Below are positions 1-6,421 of a stretch of DNA of 10,262 nucleotides, in pieces. How positions within the stretch are numbered: the stretch's first letter is position 1; the number at the start of each line of letters is the position of its first letter. Where the stretch lies: NCBI GenBank assembly GCA_002291955.1, contig DBBA01000172.1, forward strand, positions 528-10,789, given 5' to 3'. The translations under genes were made by a program, and so were the position numbers. The DNA is from Rhodobacteraceae bacterium UBA996. Its GTDB lineage: Bacteria; Pseudomonadota; Alphaproteobacteria; Rhodobacterales; Rhodobacteraceae. A model generated the notes under the pieces. The model did no database searches, had not been told where the DNA came from, and was given only the letters and a program-made list of their open reading frames with translations.

Positions 1-63
1 CGCATCGGCCGCCTCGGCCGCCGCGGTCCAGGGGTCGTCCGGTGCCGTCCCGTCGTGCATCAT
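1..63 (-). CDS. Start of an unidentified gene, cut by the left window edge
   Basis: On the minus strand an ATG at 63-61 overlaps the TGA of the upstream kpsT-like gene in an ATGA arrangement, and the frame stays open to base 1. A strong AGGAGG Shine-Dalgarno lies just upstream inside the kpsT-like gene, 3 bases from the first ATG and 6 bases from a second, adjacent in-frame ATG at 60-58; the second is the better spaced start. Only 21 residues are visible (MMHDGTAPDDPWTAAAEAAD and one more Ala), with no hydrophobic signal and nothing diagnostic of a family. The translational overlap says it belongs to the same operon as the export genes, so a role in polysaccharide export or assembly is likely but not shown. 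Confidence 0.6.
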   Translation of the reverse strand, partial: MMHDGTAPDDPWTAAAEAADA

Positions 64-785
64 CGGCCTCCTGCCAGCATCGCCACATCCCCGCCCCAGC
101 TCCCGCGCGCGCCCCCGCGGCGATCCTTCGCCCGCGACAGGTCCTCCGCATGCCGGTCCAGCGCATCCTCGACCCGGTCGAACCAGACCAGCCGCCCCGC
201 GGACAGGACGGCCCCCGCCGTGCACAGCCGCTTCACCGTGCGCGCCGAATGGCTGACCACCACCGCCCCGGCGGTCGCCAGCCGGTCGGTCAGGATCGCC
301 TCGCAGTCCCGGCGAAACGCCGCGTCGCCCACCGCCGTCACCTCGTCGATCAGGTAGTGGTCGAACGGGATGCCCATGGCCGCCGCAAAGGCCAGCCGCG
401 CCCGCATGCCGGCCGAATAGACCGCCACCGGCCGGTCCAGCTGCGCGCCAAGGCCGGTCACCGCCTGCGCATAGGCCACCAGCGCCGGCCCGTCGACGCC
501 GTACAGCCGCGCCAGGAAGCGCAGGTTCTGCGCGCCCGTCATGTCGCGGTGCAGGCCGTTGGCCAGCCCCACCGGCCACGAGACGCGCCCGGTCCGCAGG
601 ACCCGGCCCGAATCCGGGCGCAGGGTTCCGGCCATCAGCTGCAGAAGGCTCGATTTCCCGGCCCCGTTTCCGCCCAGAAGGGCGACCGGACGGCCCTTCG
701 GAAAGACCGCGTCGATCCGGTCGGCAATGCTGCGGCCGCCGCCCGGTCCGGGAAACCGCTTCGAGACCGCCTGCAACACGATCAC
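60..785 (-). CDS. kpsT: Polysaccharide export ABC transporter ATP-binding protein (KpsT-like)
   Basis: A 241-residue ATPase subunit of an ABC-2 polysaccharide exporter, expected on the cytoplasmic face of the inner membrane to power export of a finished glycan by a KpsM-type permease. Walker A is GGNGAGKSS (about 38-46). The signature segment is YSAGMRARLAF (123-133), the degenerate form usual in KpsT/Wzt proteins. Walker B is YLIDEV (144-149) followed by a D-loop VGD, and the H-loop histidine is in VVVSHS (about 179). The length fits the short KpsT type without the C-terminal carbohydrate-binding domain of Wzt exporters. The start is GTG at 785-783, preceded by GGGGAGGA about 8-9 bases away; it begins 16 bases after the stop of the kpsE-like gene and overlaps the next gene by 4 bases, so the three look co-transcribed. 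Its permease partner lies across the divergent spacer on the other strand. Confidence 0.93.
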   Translation of the reverse strand: MIVLQAVSKRFPGPGGGRSIADRIDAVFPKGRPVALLGGNGAGKSSLLQLMAGTLRPDSGRVLRTGRVSWPVGLANGLHRDMTGAQNLRFLARLYGVDGPALVAYAQAVTGLGAQLDRPVAVYSAGMRARLAFAAAMGIPFDHYLIDEVTAVGDAAFRRDCEAILTDRLATAGAVVVSHSARTVKRLCTAGAVLSAGRLVWFDRVEDALDRHAEDLSRAKDRRGGARGSWGGDVAMLAGGR

Positions 786-801
786 GGACCCCGTCCTCCC
801 C

Positions 802-2268
802 TCAGGCCCGGTCGCGCAGGGCGGCGACGAACAGCACCAGCACGAGCCACGTCAGCAGCGCCCCCGCCGCCGTGATCCCCAGGATCATCCAGCGGCGCGG
901 ATACTCGGCCCGTTCGGCCAGCGTCGGCTCGACATGGGCGACCAGGTGCATGGTGCGCCGCTGCGCATCGGTCCGCGCGGCCTCGACCGCTGCCAGCGCC
1001 GCGGTATAGGCGGTCTCGGCAAAGCGCTGGTCGACCTGCAGGCGCTCGTACTCGGCCAGCCGGGTTACATGGTCGTCCGCAGCCTCCGCCGCAGCCCGCG
1101 CCCCCGCCGCCGCCACCGCAGCAGCCGCCACCGTCGTCGTCGCCGTCGTCAAAATGTCGTCCCCCGCGCCCGGCGCGAAGCGGTCCCGCTCCGCCCCGAT
1201 CCGCTGCTCGATCACGGCGATCCGCCGCGCGGCCTGGGCCAGCCGCGGATCGTCGGACCGCGTGGTGCCCACCAGCAGGTCCTGCGCGATCAGCGCCTCG
1301 GCAAGCTGCGCCTCGAGCGTGGCGACAAGGCCCGACTGCACCGCCGCCTCGCCCATCGGGTCGACTAGCCGGTGGGTCGCCCGGAAGCGCGCGGTTGCCG
1401 CCCGGGCCGATGCCAGCCGCACCTCGGACCGCGCAAGGTCGGCGGTCGCATGGGCCATCGCCTCGGCCCGCGCCGCATCGCTCAGCCGGTCGACCAGTGC
1501 CGCGCTCTCGTCCAGGACCGCCCGCGACACCGCCTGCGCCGTCCCGGGGTCAAAGGCGCGCACGGTCAGGTCCACAAGGCCCGTCGCCGGGTCATGGGAA
1601 ACCGTCGCCATCCGGCCCCACAGCGCTGTCAGATCCTCGACCGTGGCCCCCGGCGCCAGGGCGAACACGGGATCGGCGGCATGGGGCGCCGACAGGTGAC
1701 CCCGCAGGTCCAGCCTGCGGTCCAGCCGCGCGACCATCTCCTGGCTGTGCAGGAAGGCCACCACGATGTCGGCCTCCTGCCCCCCGCGCCCGGCGAGCGA
1801 GGCCAGCGCCCCCATCCCGCCGATCAGTCCGGCCGCCGACATCGTCCCGTCGTCCCGGACCGAGAACCCCACGCGCGAGGCATACTGGTCCACCGCCACC
1901 GACCACAGGTACCAGGCGACGACCGCCACCGGCAGCAGCACAAGCAAGGGGAAGGCCATGATGCCCTGCCGCTTCGGGGCGACCTGCGCCTCGTCAGGCA
2001 GGGCGGCAGGCGGCATCGTGACGGGGCCGGGGTCGGATCGGCCGTGTGGATCCTGGCCTGCCGGATCATCCGGCGCGGACGGGTCAGGCATGGGCGGGCG
2101 ATCCACGGACGGGCGATCCACCGACGGGCTGGCCGCGGTCCGCGCCCGCCGTGCCAGGATGGCCTCGCGCCGCGCGGCCTTGGCCGCAGGACCGATGGCC
2201 ACCGGCATCGCCGCACCCCGCGGCCCACCGGTCGCAAGGCTGATCACGTTGTCCGGGTCGGTGGCCAT
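802..2268 (-). CDS. kpsE: KpsE-like capsule export inner-membrane protein (polysaccharide co-polymerase family)
   Basis: A 488-residue inner-membrane protein of the Wzz/KpsE type, which connects the ABC exporter with the outer-membrane channel. It has a Pro/Ala-rich cytosolic N-terminus of about 100 residues, a first membrane helix at about 104-125 (IMAFPLLVLLPVAVVAWYLW), and then the typical DQYASRVGFSVR segment just outside the membrane. A long Ala/Arg/Glu-rich, helical, probably coiled-coil periplasmic region (about 265-445) follows, with a second helix near the C-terminus (about 460-482). Two helices flanking a coiled coil is the classic co-polymerase topology. The N-terminal extension is longer than usual and carries a tandem SVDRP repeat. 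The start is ATG at 2268-2266 with GGAG 6 bases upstream. It is the first gene of a minus-strand operon with the kpsT-like ATPase. KpsE is preferred over Wzz because ABC export genes flank it. Confidence 0.88.
   Translation of the reverse strand: MATDPDNVISLATGGPRGAAMPVAIGPAAKAARREAILARRARTAASPSVDRPSVDRPPMPDPSAPDDPAGQDPHGRSDPGPVTMPPAALPDEAQVAPKRQGIMAFPLLVLLPVAVVAWYLWSVAVDQYASRVGFSVRDDGTMSAAGLIGGMGALASLAGRGGQEADIVVAFLHSQEMVARLDRRLDLRGHLSAPHAADPVFALAPGATVEDLTALWGRMATVSHDPATGLVDLTVRAFDPGTAQAVSRAVLDESAALVDRLSDAARAEAMAHATADLARSEVRLASARAATARFRATHRLVDPMGEAAVQSGLVATLEAQLAEALIAQDLLVGTTRSDDPRLAQAARRIAVIEQRIGAERDRFAPGAGDDILTTATTTVAAAAVAAAGARAAAEAADDHVTRLAEYERLQVDQRFAETAYTAALAAVEAARTDAQRRTMHLVAHVEPTLAERAEYPRRWMILGITAAGALLTWLVLVLFVAALRDRA
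2095..2124. repeat. Two 15-bp tandem repeats inside the kpsE-like gene
   Basis: Two adjacent 15-base units (cgggcgatccacgga and cgggcgatccaccga, 14 of 15 identical) followed by a partial third start (cgggc). On the coding (minus) strand they encode SVDRP twice within the proline-rich cytosolic leader. Being in-frame multiples of three, copy number could change without breaking the gene. Confidence 0.8.
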
Positions 2269-2360
2269 GACACGCTCCAGGGCATCTCCCGCGCAGGCCT
2301 ATTGGGGAGACGTTTACGAATCGCCTGCATGACGGGACCGCGCCGACGGAGTTCCCGCCC
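2269..2360. promoter_or_regulatory. Divergent spacer between kpsE-like and kpsM-like genes, likely holding both promoters
   Basis: These 92 bases separate the outward-facing starts of the two export operons, so promoters for both must lie here or nearby. The centre (2301-2321) is the most A/T-rich stretch of this part of the window. It is flanked by 6-bp inverted arms GCAGGC (2293-2298) and GCCTGC (2323-2328), which could be an operator or chance in GC-rich DNA. I could not find a convincing -35/-10 pair on either strand. Confidence 0.45.
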
Positions 2361-3167
2361 TTGCCCGCGACCACCCGCCCCGTAAGTCCCGCGTCCGAAC
2401 CCTGGCCGCGCGTTGCCGTCCGCTCGGTCGCGGCGCTGATTCTGCGCGAGATCGCGCAGGCCGGCGGTCGCAGCGCGGCCGGGTACCTGTGGACACTGGT
2501 CGCGCCGGTCGCGGCAATCGCGCTCCTGTCGGTCGTCCTGTCGCTGGTGCTGCACGACCCGCCGCTCGGGACCAGCTTCGCGCTGTTCTATGCCTCGGGC
2601 CTGCTGCCCTTCCGCCTGTACACCGAGCTGCAGGCCGCGGCCGCCGCAGGTCCGCGGCTGGCGCGCGACCTGCTTGCCTACCCCGCGATGGCGCCTATCG
2701 ACACGGTCCTGGCCCGGGCGATCCTGTGCGTGGCGACCCAGACGGTCGCCGCGGCAGCCATCCTTGCGGGGCTTCTCGTGCTGACCGGGGCTCCGGTCGT
2801 GCCCCGGCCGGCGCCGCTGGTGGCGGCCTTTGCGCTCGCCGGGCTGCTGGGCCTCGGGATGGGCCTGCTGAACGCCGTGGCCTTTGACCGGTTTCCCGGC
2901 TGGCAGGTGGCCTTCGGCGTCCTGTCCCGGCCGCTGGTCCTCGTGTCCGGGGTGCTCTGGCTGCCGGGCGACCTGCCGCCGGCGGTGCGGGACGTCCTGC
3001 TGTGGAACCCGCTGGTTCACGTCGCAGGCCTGGCGCGGTCGGGTCTCTATTCCGCCTACCGGGCCGACTATGCGGCACCCGGTTTCGTGGCCGTCATCGC
3101 GCTGGCGCTCTGCGCCGCGGGGCTTGCGGCGCTGCGCCTGCATGGCCGCCGATTCGCCGAAGGATGA
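2361..3167 (+). CDS. kpsM: Polysaccharide export ABC transporter permease (KpsM-like, ABC-2 family)
   Basis: A 268-residue integral membrane subunit of the ABC-2 exporter, partner of the KpsT-like ATPase on the opposite strand. The N-terminal cytosolic segment carries the family motif ALILREI (about 25-31). About six hydrophobic segments follow (roughly 43-65, 72-88, 115-142, 152-175, 183-201, 240-258). The conserved C-terminal stretch SGVLWLPGDLPPAVRD with WNPLVH (about 196-220) is typical of KpsM/RfbA permeases. The length is normal for the family. No in-frame ATG or GTG exists before the conserved domain; the start is TTG at 2361 with CGGAG 9 bases upstream, a start that probably gives modest expression. 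Its TGA overlaps a possible ATG of the sulfotransferase gene, so the two are one transcription unit. Confidence 0.9.
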   Translation: MPATTRPVSPASEPWPRVAVRSVAALILREIAQAGGRSAAGYLWTLVAPVAAIALLSVVLSLVLHDPPLGTSFALFYASGLLPFRLYTELQAAAAAGPRLARDLLAYPAMAPIDTVLARAILCVATQTVAAAAILAGLLVLTGAPVVPRPAPLVAAFALAGLLGLGMGLLNAVAFDRFPGWQVAFGVLSRPLVLVSGVLWLPGDLPPAVRDVLLWNPLVHVAGLARSGLYSAYRADYAAPGFVAVIALALCAAGLAALRLHGRRFAEG

Positions 3168-3172
3168 CGCCG

Positions 3173-3979
3173 ATGGATGGGCCGATGGGCCGGTTGGACA
3201 TGCAGACCCGTTCCGGACCTGCCGCAGAGGCCGCCGCGGACGCGACCCGGGACCAGGCCCCGCCGCCCGCGGAAGCGCGCCACCCGCAGCGGCGCAACGG
3301 GCCGATCCCGAACGCCGAGCGGCACTATCTGGTGGTGCCGCGCCTCCACCTTGCCTATGCCCGGGTGCCCAAGGCTGCGAATTCGACCATACGCTACCGG
3401 CTTGCCGCCGACCTTGGCCTGCGCCGGCCGGGTCGGCGTCCCAGCAACGATGCCTTCTGGCTCGACCAGCCCGACGATGTCGCCCGCTGCCTGACGCGCC
3501 TGCAGTTCGCGCGCCTGCCGCGCGACAGCCGGCCCTGGTGCTTCACCGTGGTGCGCCACCCCGTGGCCCGCCTGTGGTCGGCCTGGAACAACAAGGTGCA
3601 GGAAAACCGGATCCTGTCGGCCCGCTTCCGCGCGATGGGCGTGGACCGGGGGCTGAGCTTCGAGGATTTCGTCCTGCGGGTTGCCGAAACACCCGATGCG
3701 GCCTGCGACATCCACGTCCGGTCGCAATGGGGGATCCTTGCCCTTGGCGACCGCCTGTTGCCCGACCACGTTGCCCGCGTCGAAAGCCTCGGCCCCGACT
3801 GGGAGGCGATCCGCACCCGCGTCCTGGCCGAGGGCGGACCGCACCTTGGCGACCTCGGCGCGCGCAACGTCCGCGTGGGCGCGACCCCGGACGTGGCGGG
3901 CCGCATCGCGCCGGACACGCTCGCGCTGATCCGCACGCGCTTCGCGGCGGATTTCGCGGCCTTCTACCCCGACGGCTGA
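3173..3979 (+). CDS. Carbohydrate sulfotransferase (Sulfotransfer_2 / HNK-1-type family)
   Basis: A 268-residue PAPS-dependent sulfotransferase predicted to place sulfate on a sugar of the exported glycan. The 5'-phosphosulfate-binding loop is VPKAANSTIRY (about 65-75) and the 3'-phosphate-binding segment is VVRHPVARLWSAWNNKV (about 126-142). These are the two hallmark motifs of the family that includes animal HNK-1 and chondroitin sulfotransferases. A further conserved-looking HVRSQWGIL lies at about 181-189, and the C-terminal FAADFAAFYPDG resembles the usual family ending. No signal peptide or membrane helix is visible, so it should act in the cytoplasm before export. Start choice: ATG at 3173 has AAGGA 8 bases upstream. 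An ATG at 3164 gives an ATGA overlap with the kpsM stop but its Shine-Dalgarno would be too close; ATGs at 3185 and 3200 are also in frame. No PAPS-synthesis genes are in the window. Confidence 0.85.
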   Translation: MDGPMGRLDMQTRSGPAAEAAADATRDQAPPPAEARHPQRRNGPIPNAERHYLVVPRLHLAYARVPKAANSTIRYRLAADLGLRRPGRRPSNDAFWLDQPDDVARCLTRLQFARLPRDSRPWCFTVVRHPVARLWSAWNNKVQENRILSARFRAMGVDRGLSFEDFVLRVAETPDAACDIHVRSQWGILALGDRLLPDHVARVESLGPDWEAIRTRVLAEGGPHLGDLGARNVRVGATPDVAGRIAPDTLALIRTRFAADFAAFYPDG

Positions 3980-4270
3980 CCCCGCCGCGGACCGGGCGCG
4001 CGCCCGCAGCGCGCCAAGGCACCGGCCCCCGCCAGCACGGTGTCGGTCCCCGGCCGACGGCGACTCGCCCGTCAGGTGAGCGGTCACCGCGGCCGCCGAC
4101 ACCGCACCTCCGCCCGCGCAGCGCAACTCCAACTCCCAGGCTCCGGACTGCGCCACGGTCAGCGCCCCCGGACTGGTCCACCCGGGGATGGTATCCGTCG
4201 CAATCATCAAGCCCCCGTCCTTGCGCCGCACGCGGCACACCACGGAGACAGCCCCTCGGGTCGTGGTCAA
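3964..4270 (-). pseudogene. Possible broken small gene in the spacer upstream of the cytidylyltransferase fusion
   Basis: The 346-base gap 3980-4325 has no plus-strand gene. On the minus strand a frame starting with TTG (4270-4268), preceded by GAGGAA 7 bases upstream (4283-4278), reads MTTTRGAVSVVCRVRRKDGG and then a stretch including IPGWTSPGALTVAQSGAWEL, with mostly G/C third positions. As written, it fails to stop and runs antisense through the sulfotransferase gene. Removing a single base from the four-C run at 4048-4051 moves it into a frame reading AGTDTVLAGAGALARCGR and ending at TAG 3966-3964, giving about 101 residues that end almost exactly where the sulfotransferase ends. It could be a decayed gene, a real gene with a sequencing error, or chance openness in GC-rich DNA. 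I recognise no family. Confidence 0.25.
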
Positions 4271-4325
4271 TTCACGGTTCCTCAAGACCGGCCGCCTAGG
4301 TTTCGCAGGCAGCAAGGGGTCTCGA

Positions 4326-5594
4326 ATGGACCAGCACGCAACACTGTCCGGCACCGCCACGCATCCCGTGTTCCCGGAACCGGCCACCGCCGCCCTGATC
4401 CTGGCGCGTGGCGGATCCAGGGGGGTGCCGGGCAAGAACCTCGCCCGCGTCGGCGGCCTGTCCCTGCTCGCCCGCAGCATCCGCGCCGCCCGCGCCGCGC
4501 GCCGGGTCACGTCGGTCTGGGTGTCCACCGACTGCCCCGCCATCGCGGCCGAGGCGCGGGTGTTCGGCGCCCGGGTGATCGACCGCCCGGCCGCCCTGTC
4601 GCACGAAAGGGCCACGTCCGAATCGGGCTGGCTGCACGCCCTGCCCCTGATCCGTGCCGCCCACCCCGGCCTTGCGCGCCTCGTGTTCCTGCAATGCACC
4701 TCGCCCTTCACCCGCGCGGCCGACGTCGACGCCTGCCTTGACGCGCTCGACCGCCCGGGCGCGGCCTGCGCGCTGACGGTCCTGCCCGACCACGGGTTCC
4801 TCTGGCACCTCGGCCCGGACGGCTTCGCCCGCGGCACCAACCACGACGCCACGCGCCAGCGCCCGCGCCGCCAGGACCTGCCCCCCGCCTTCCGCGAATC
4901 CGGCGCCGTCTATGCCGTGCGGGTGGCCGATTTCGAACGGATCGGGCGCCGCTTCTGCGGCCCGGTCGTGCCCGTGCCCGTCGACCACCCGGGGGTCGAG
5001 ATCGACACACCCGCCGACCTCGCCCTCGCGCGGGCGCTGGCCATGTCCGACCGTCCGGCAGCCGACCGGCTGGCCGCGGTCCGGGCGCTGGTGATGGATT
5101 TCGACGGCGTGATGACCGATGACCGCGTGACGGTCGACGAGACGGGGCGCGAGGCCGTGGTGTGCTCTCGCGCCGACGGGCTGGGGCTGGCCCGGCTGCG
5201 CAGCCTCGGGCAGCACCGGCTGCTGATCCTGTCGAGCGAGACGAACCCCGTGGTCTCGGCCCGCGCGGCCAAGCTGCGCATCCCCGCCATCCAGGCGTCC
5301 CGGGACAAGGTTGCGGCGCTGTCCGCCTGGCTGTCGGCGCAGGGCCTGACCTGGCCCGAGGTGCTGTTCGTCGGCAATGACGTGAACGACCTGCCCGCGC
5401 TCCGCCGCGCCGGCCTGTCGGCCTGCCCGGCCGACGCCACGCCCGATGTGCGCGCCACGGTGGACTGGGTGATCCCCGCCCCGGGCGGTCGCGGCGCGCT
5501 GCGGATGGTCGCGGATGCCCTGGCCGACGTGGCCGCCGCCGTGCCGCATCCGCGGGACGCCGTGATGGACCGGGCGACGGACGCTGCCGCGTGA
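4326..5594 (+). CDS. neuA: CMP-nonulosonate (sialic acid-type) synthetase fused to a KdsC-like HAD phosphatase domain
   Basis: A 422-residue two-domain protein. Domain 1 (about 21-238) is an N-acylneuraminate cytidylyltransferase that transfers CMP from CTP to a nonulosonic acid. It has the nucleotide-binding loop ARGGSRGVPGKNL (27-39), QCTSPFT (123-129), RRQDLPPAFRESGAVYAV (181-198) and VEIDTPADLALAR (224-236). Domain 2 (about 252-405) is a HAD-superfamily domain of the YrbI/KdsC type: motif I DFDGVMTDD (258-266), motif II region ILSSETNPVVSARA (301-314), motif III Lys in RDK (about 328) and motif IV GNDVND (350-355). All four HAD motifs are intact, so phosphatase activity is plausible. The same architecture occurs in animal CMAS. 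The start is ATG 4326 with AAGGGG 6 bases upstream; the frame is open further upstream without a good ribosome site. It overlaps the GT42 gene by 4 bases (GTGA). The exact sugar (Neu5Ac, KDN, legionaminic acid) cannot be told from sequence. Confidence 0.9.
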   Translation: MDQHATLSGTATHPVFPEPATAALILARGGSRGVPGKNLARVGGLSLLARSIRAARAARRVTSVWVSTDCPAIAAEARVFGARVIDRPAALSHERATSESGWLHALPLIRAAHPGLARLVFLQCTSPFTRAADVDACLDALDRPGAACALTVLPDHGFLWHLGPDGFARGTNHDATRQRPRRQDLPPAFRESGAVYAVRVADFERIGRRFCGPVVPVPVDHPGVEIDTPADLALARALAMSDRPAADRLAAVRALVMDFDGVMTDDRVTVDETGREAVVCSRADGLGLARLRSLGQHRLLILSSETNPVVSARAAKLRIPAIQASRDKVAALSAWLSAQGLTWPEVLFVGNDVNDLPALRRAGLSACPADATPDVRATVDWVIPAPGGRGALRMVADALADVAAAVPHPRDAVMDRATDAAA

Positions 5595-6421
5595 CGCGCT
5601 GGCAGGCGGCCGCGGTCCTCGGCAACGGCCCGTCGGGTGCGGCCCTGCGGCCGGGTCGGGTGCGGACGGATGACGCGATCGTGCGGGTGAACAGCTTCTT
5701 CGCCGAACCCAGCTTGCGGGCGGGACCGCGTGTCGATCTGGCGTTCCTCGGCGGCGACCCGCGGGCCGCGCCCTTTGTCGCCTGCGGGATCGCCCGGTCC
5801 CGGGCCCATGACCTGCGCGCCTGGGCCAGCGACGATCCCCGCGCCGCGCGGGCGGCGACCCGCCATCTGGCAGCGCCGCAGCTGGTCCTGCCGCCGCTGC
5901 CCCCGTCGCTTGCCGCGGACCTCCGCGCGCTCGTCGCTGCCGCCGGGCTGCGACCGACCTCGGGCACGCGCGCGGTGCTGGCCGCCGTCGCGCTGGGCGC
6001 GCGGGACGTGGTGATCGCGGGGATCGACCTGTACGCCGGGACGACCCGCTATGCCTTCACGCCGGGACCGCGCATGGCGGCCCTGATGGACGCCGACTAT
6101 GCGGCCACTGCACCGTCACCCGCGCTGCACGCCCCCGACCTCGACCGGCGCATCCTTGCCCGCGTGGCCACCGAACCGGGGCTGACCCTCCGCCTCGCCG
6201 CACCCTCGCCGGCGCTTGACGATGTGCTCGACCCCGCGCCCGACCGCGGCGGGTCCGCCAGCCTTGACGCGGGGCCGAACCCCGGACCGCACGACTGGCC
6301 CGCCTGGGCCGGGCCGGTGCCGCTCGCGGGCCTTGTCGCGCTCCGCCGCCTGCGCCGCTGGCAGCGCACGCGCCTGTGCCCGCCCGCTCAGGCGATCTCG
6401 CGGATCCGCCGCAGCACGTGA
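5591..6421 (+). CDS. GT42-family sialyltransferase homologue (CstII-like)
   Basis: A 276-residue protein predicted to transfer a nonulosonic acid from its CMP form to the growing glycan. It matches the Campylobacter CstI/CstII fold in order. GNGPSG at 11-16 and DAIVRVNSFF (28-37) correspond to the CMP-binding N-terminus. RPTSGTRAVLAAVALG (121-136) corresponds to the RITSG segment. GIDLYAGTTRYAF (144-156) has both active-site tyrosines (Tyr148, Tyr154). HAPDLDRRIL (180-189) supplies a histidine at the place of the catalytic His of CstII. After about residue 215 comes a Pro/Gly-rich linker and a basic hydrophobic tail (LAGLVALRRLRRWQRTRL, about 246-262) that may tether it to the membrane, as the CstII tail does. 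The start is GTG 5591, overlapping the cytidylyltransferase stop by 4 bases, so donor synthesis and transfer are translationally coupled. Its 3' end overlaps the convergent GT2 gene by 34 bases. Linkage and acceptor cannot be predicted. Confidence 0.85.
   Translation: MTRWQAAAVLGNGPSGAALRPGRVRTDDAIVRVNSFFAEPSLRAGPRVDLAFLGGDPRAAPFVACGIARSRAHDLRAWASDDPRAARAATRHLAAPQLVLPPLPPSLAADLRALVAAAGLRPTSGTRAVLAAVALGARDVVIAGIDLYAGTTRYAFTPGPRMAALMDADYAATAPSPALHAPDLDRRILARVATEPGLTLRLAAPSPALDDVLDPAPDRGGSASLDAGPNPGPHDWPAWAGPVPLAGLVALRRLRRWQRTRLCPPAQAISRIRRST

Noticed and set aside
1078..1152. Trinucleotide-like GCC/GTC-rich stretch as a microsatellite
   Set aside because: It encodes an Ala/Thr-rich helical part of the KpsE-like protein and is ordinary low-complexity coding sequence, not a regular repeat.
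2329..2331. ATG upstream of the kpsM-like gene
   Set aside because: It is in a different frame, which stops at about 2385; the permease frame has only the TTG at 2361.
1372..2385. Plus-strand open frame opposite the kpsE-like gene
   Set aside because: Arg/Pro/His-rich product typical of antisense GC-rich DNA; the minus strand shows two membrane helices and family motifs.
3993..4006. Perfect 14-bp palindrome CGGGCGCGCGCCCG after the sulfotransferase gene, as a terminator
   Set aside because: No loop and no following T run; alternating GC palindromes are expected by chance in such DNA.
3068..4852. A 594-codon open frame on the minus strand across the sulfotransferase and cytidylyltransferase genes
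   Set aside because: Where it runs antisense to the two plus-strand genes with clear domain motifs it is a GC-rich shadow frame. Only the part in the 3980-4270 spacer is kept, as a low-confidence candidate.
4296..5549. A 417-codon minus-strand open frame opposite the cytidylyltransferase fusion
   Set aside because: Low-complexity Gly/Arg/Ala product with no motif; the plus strand has complete cytidylyltransferase and HAD motifs.
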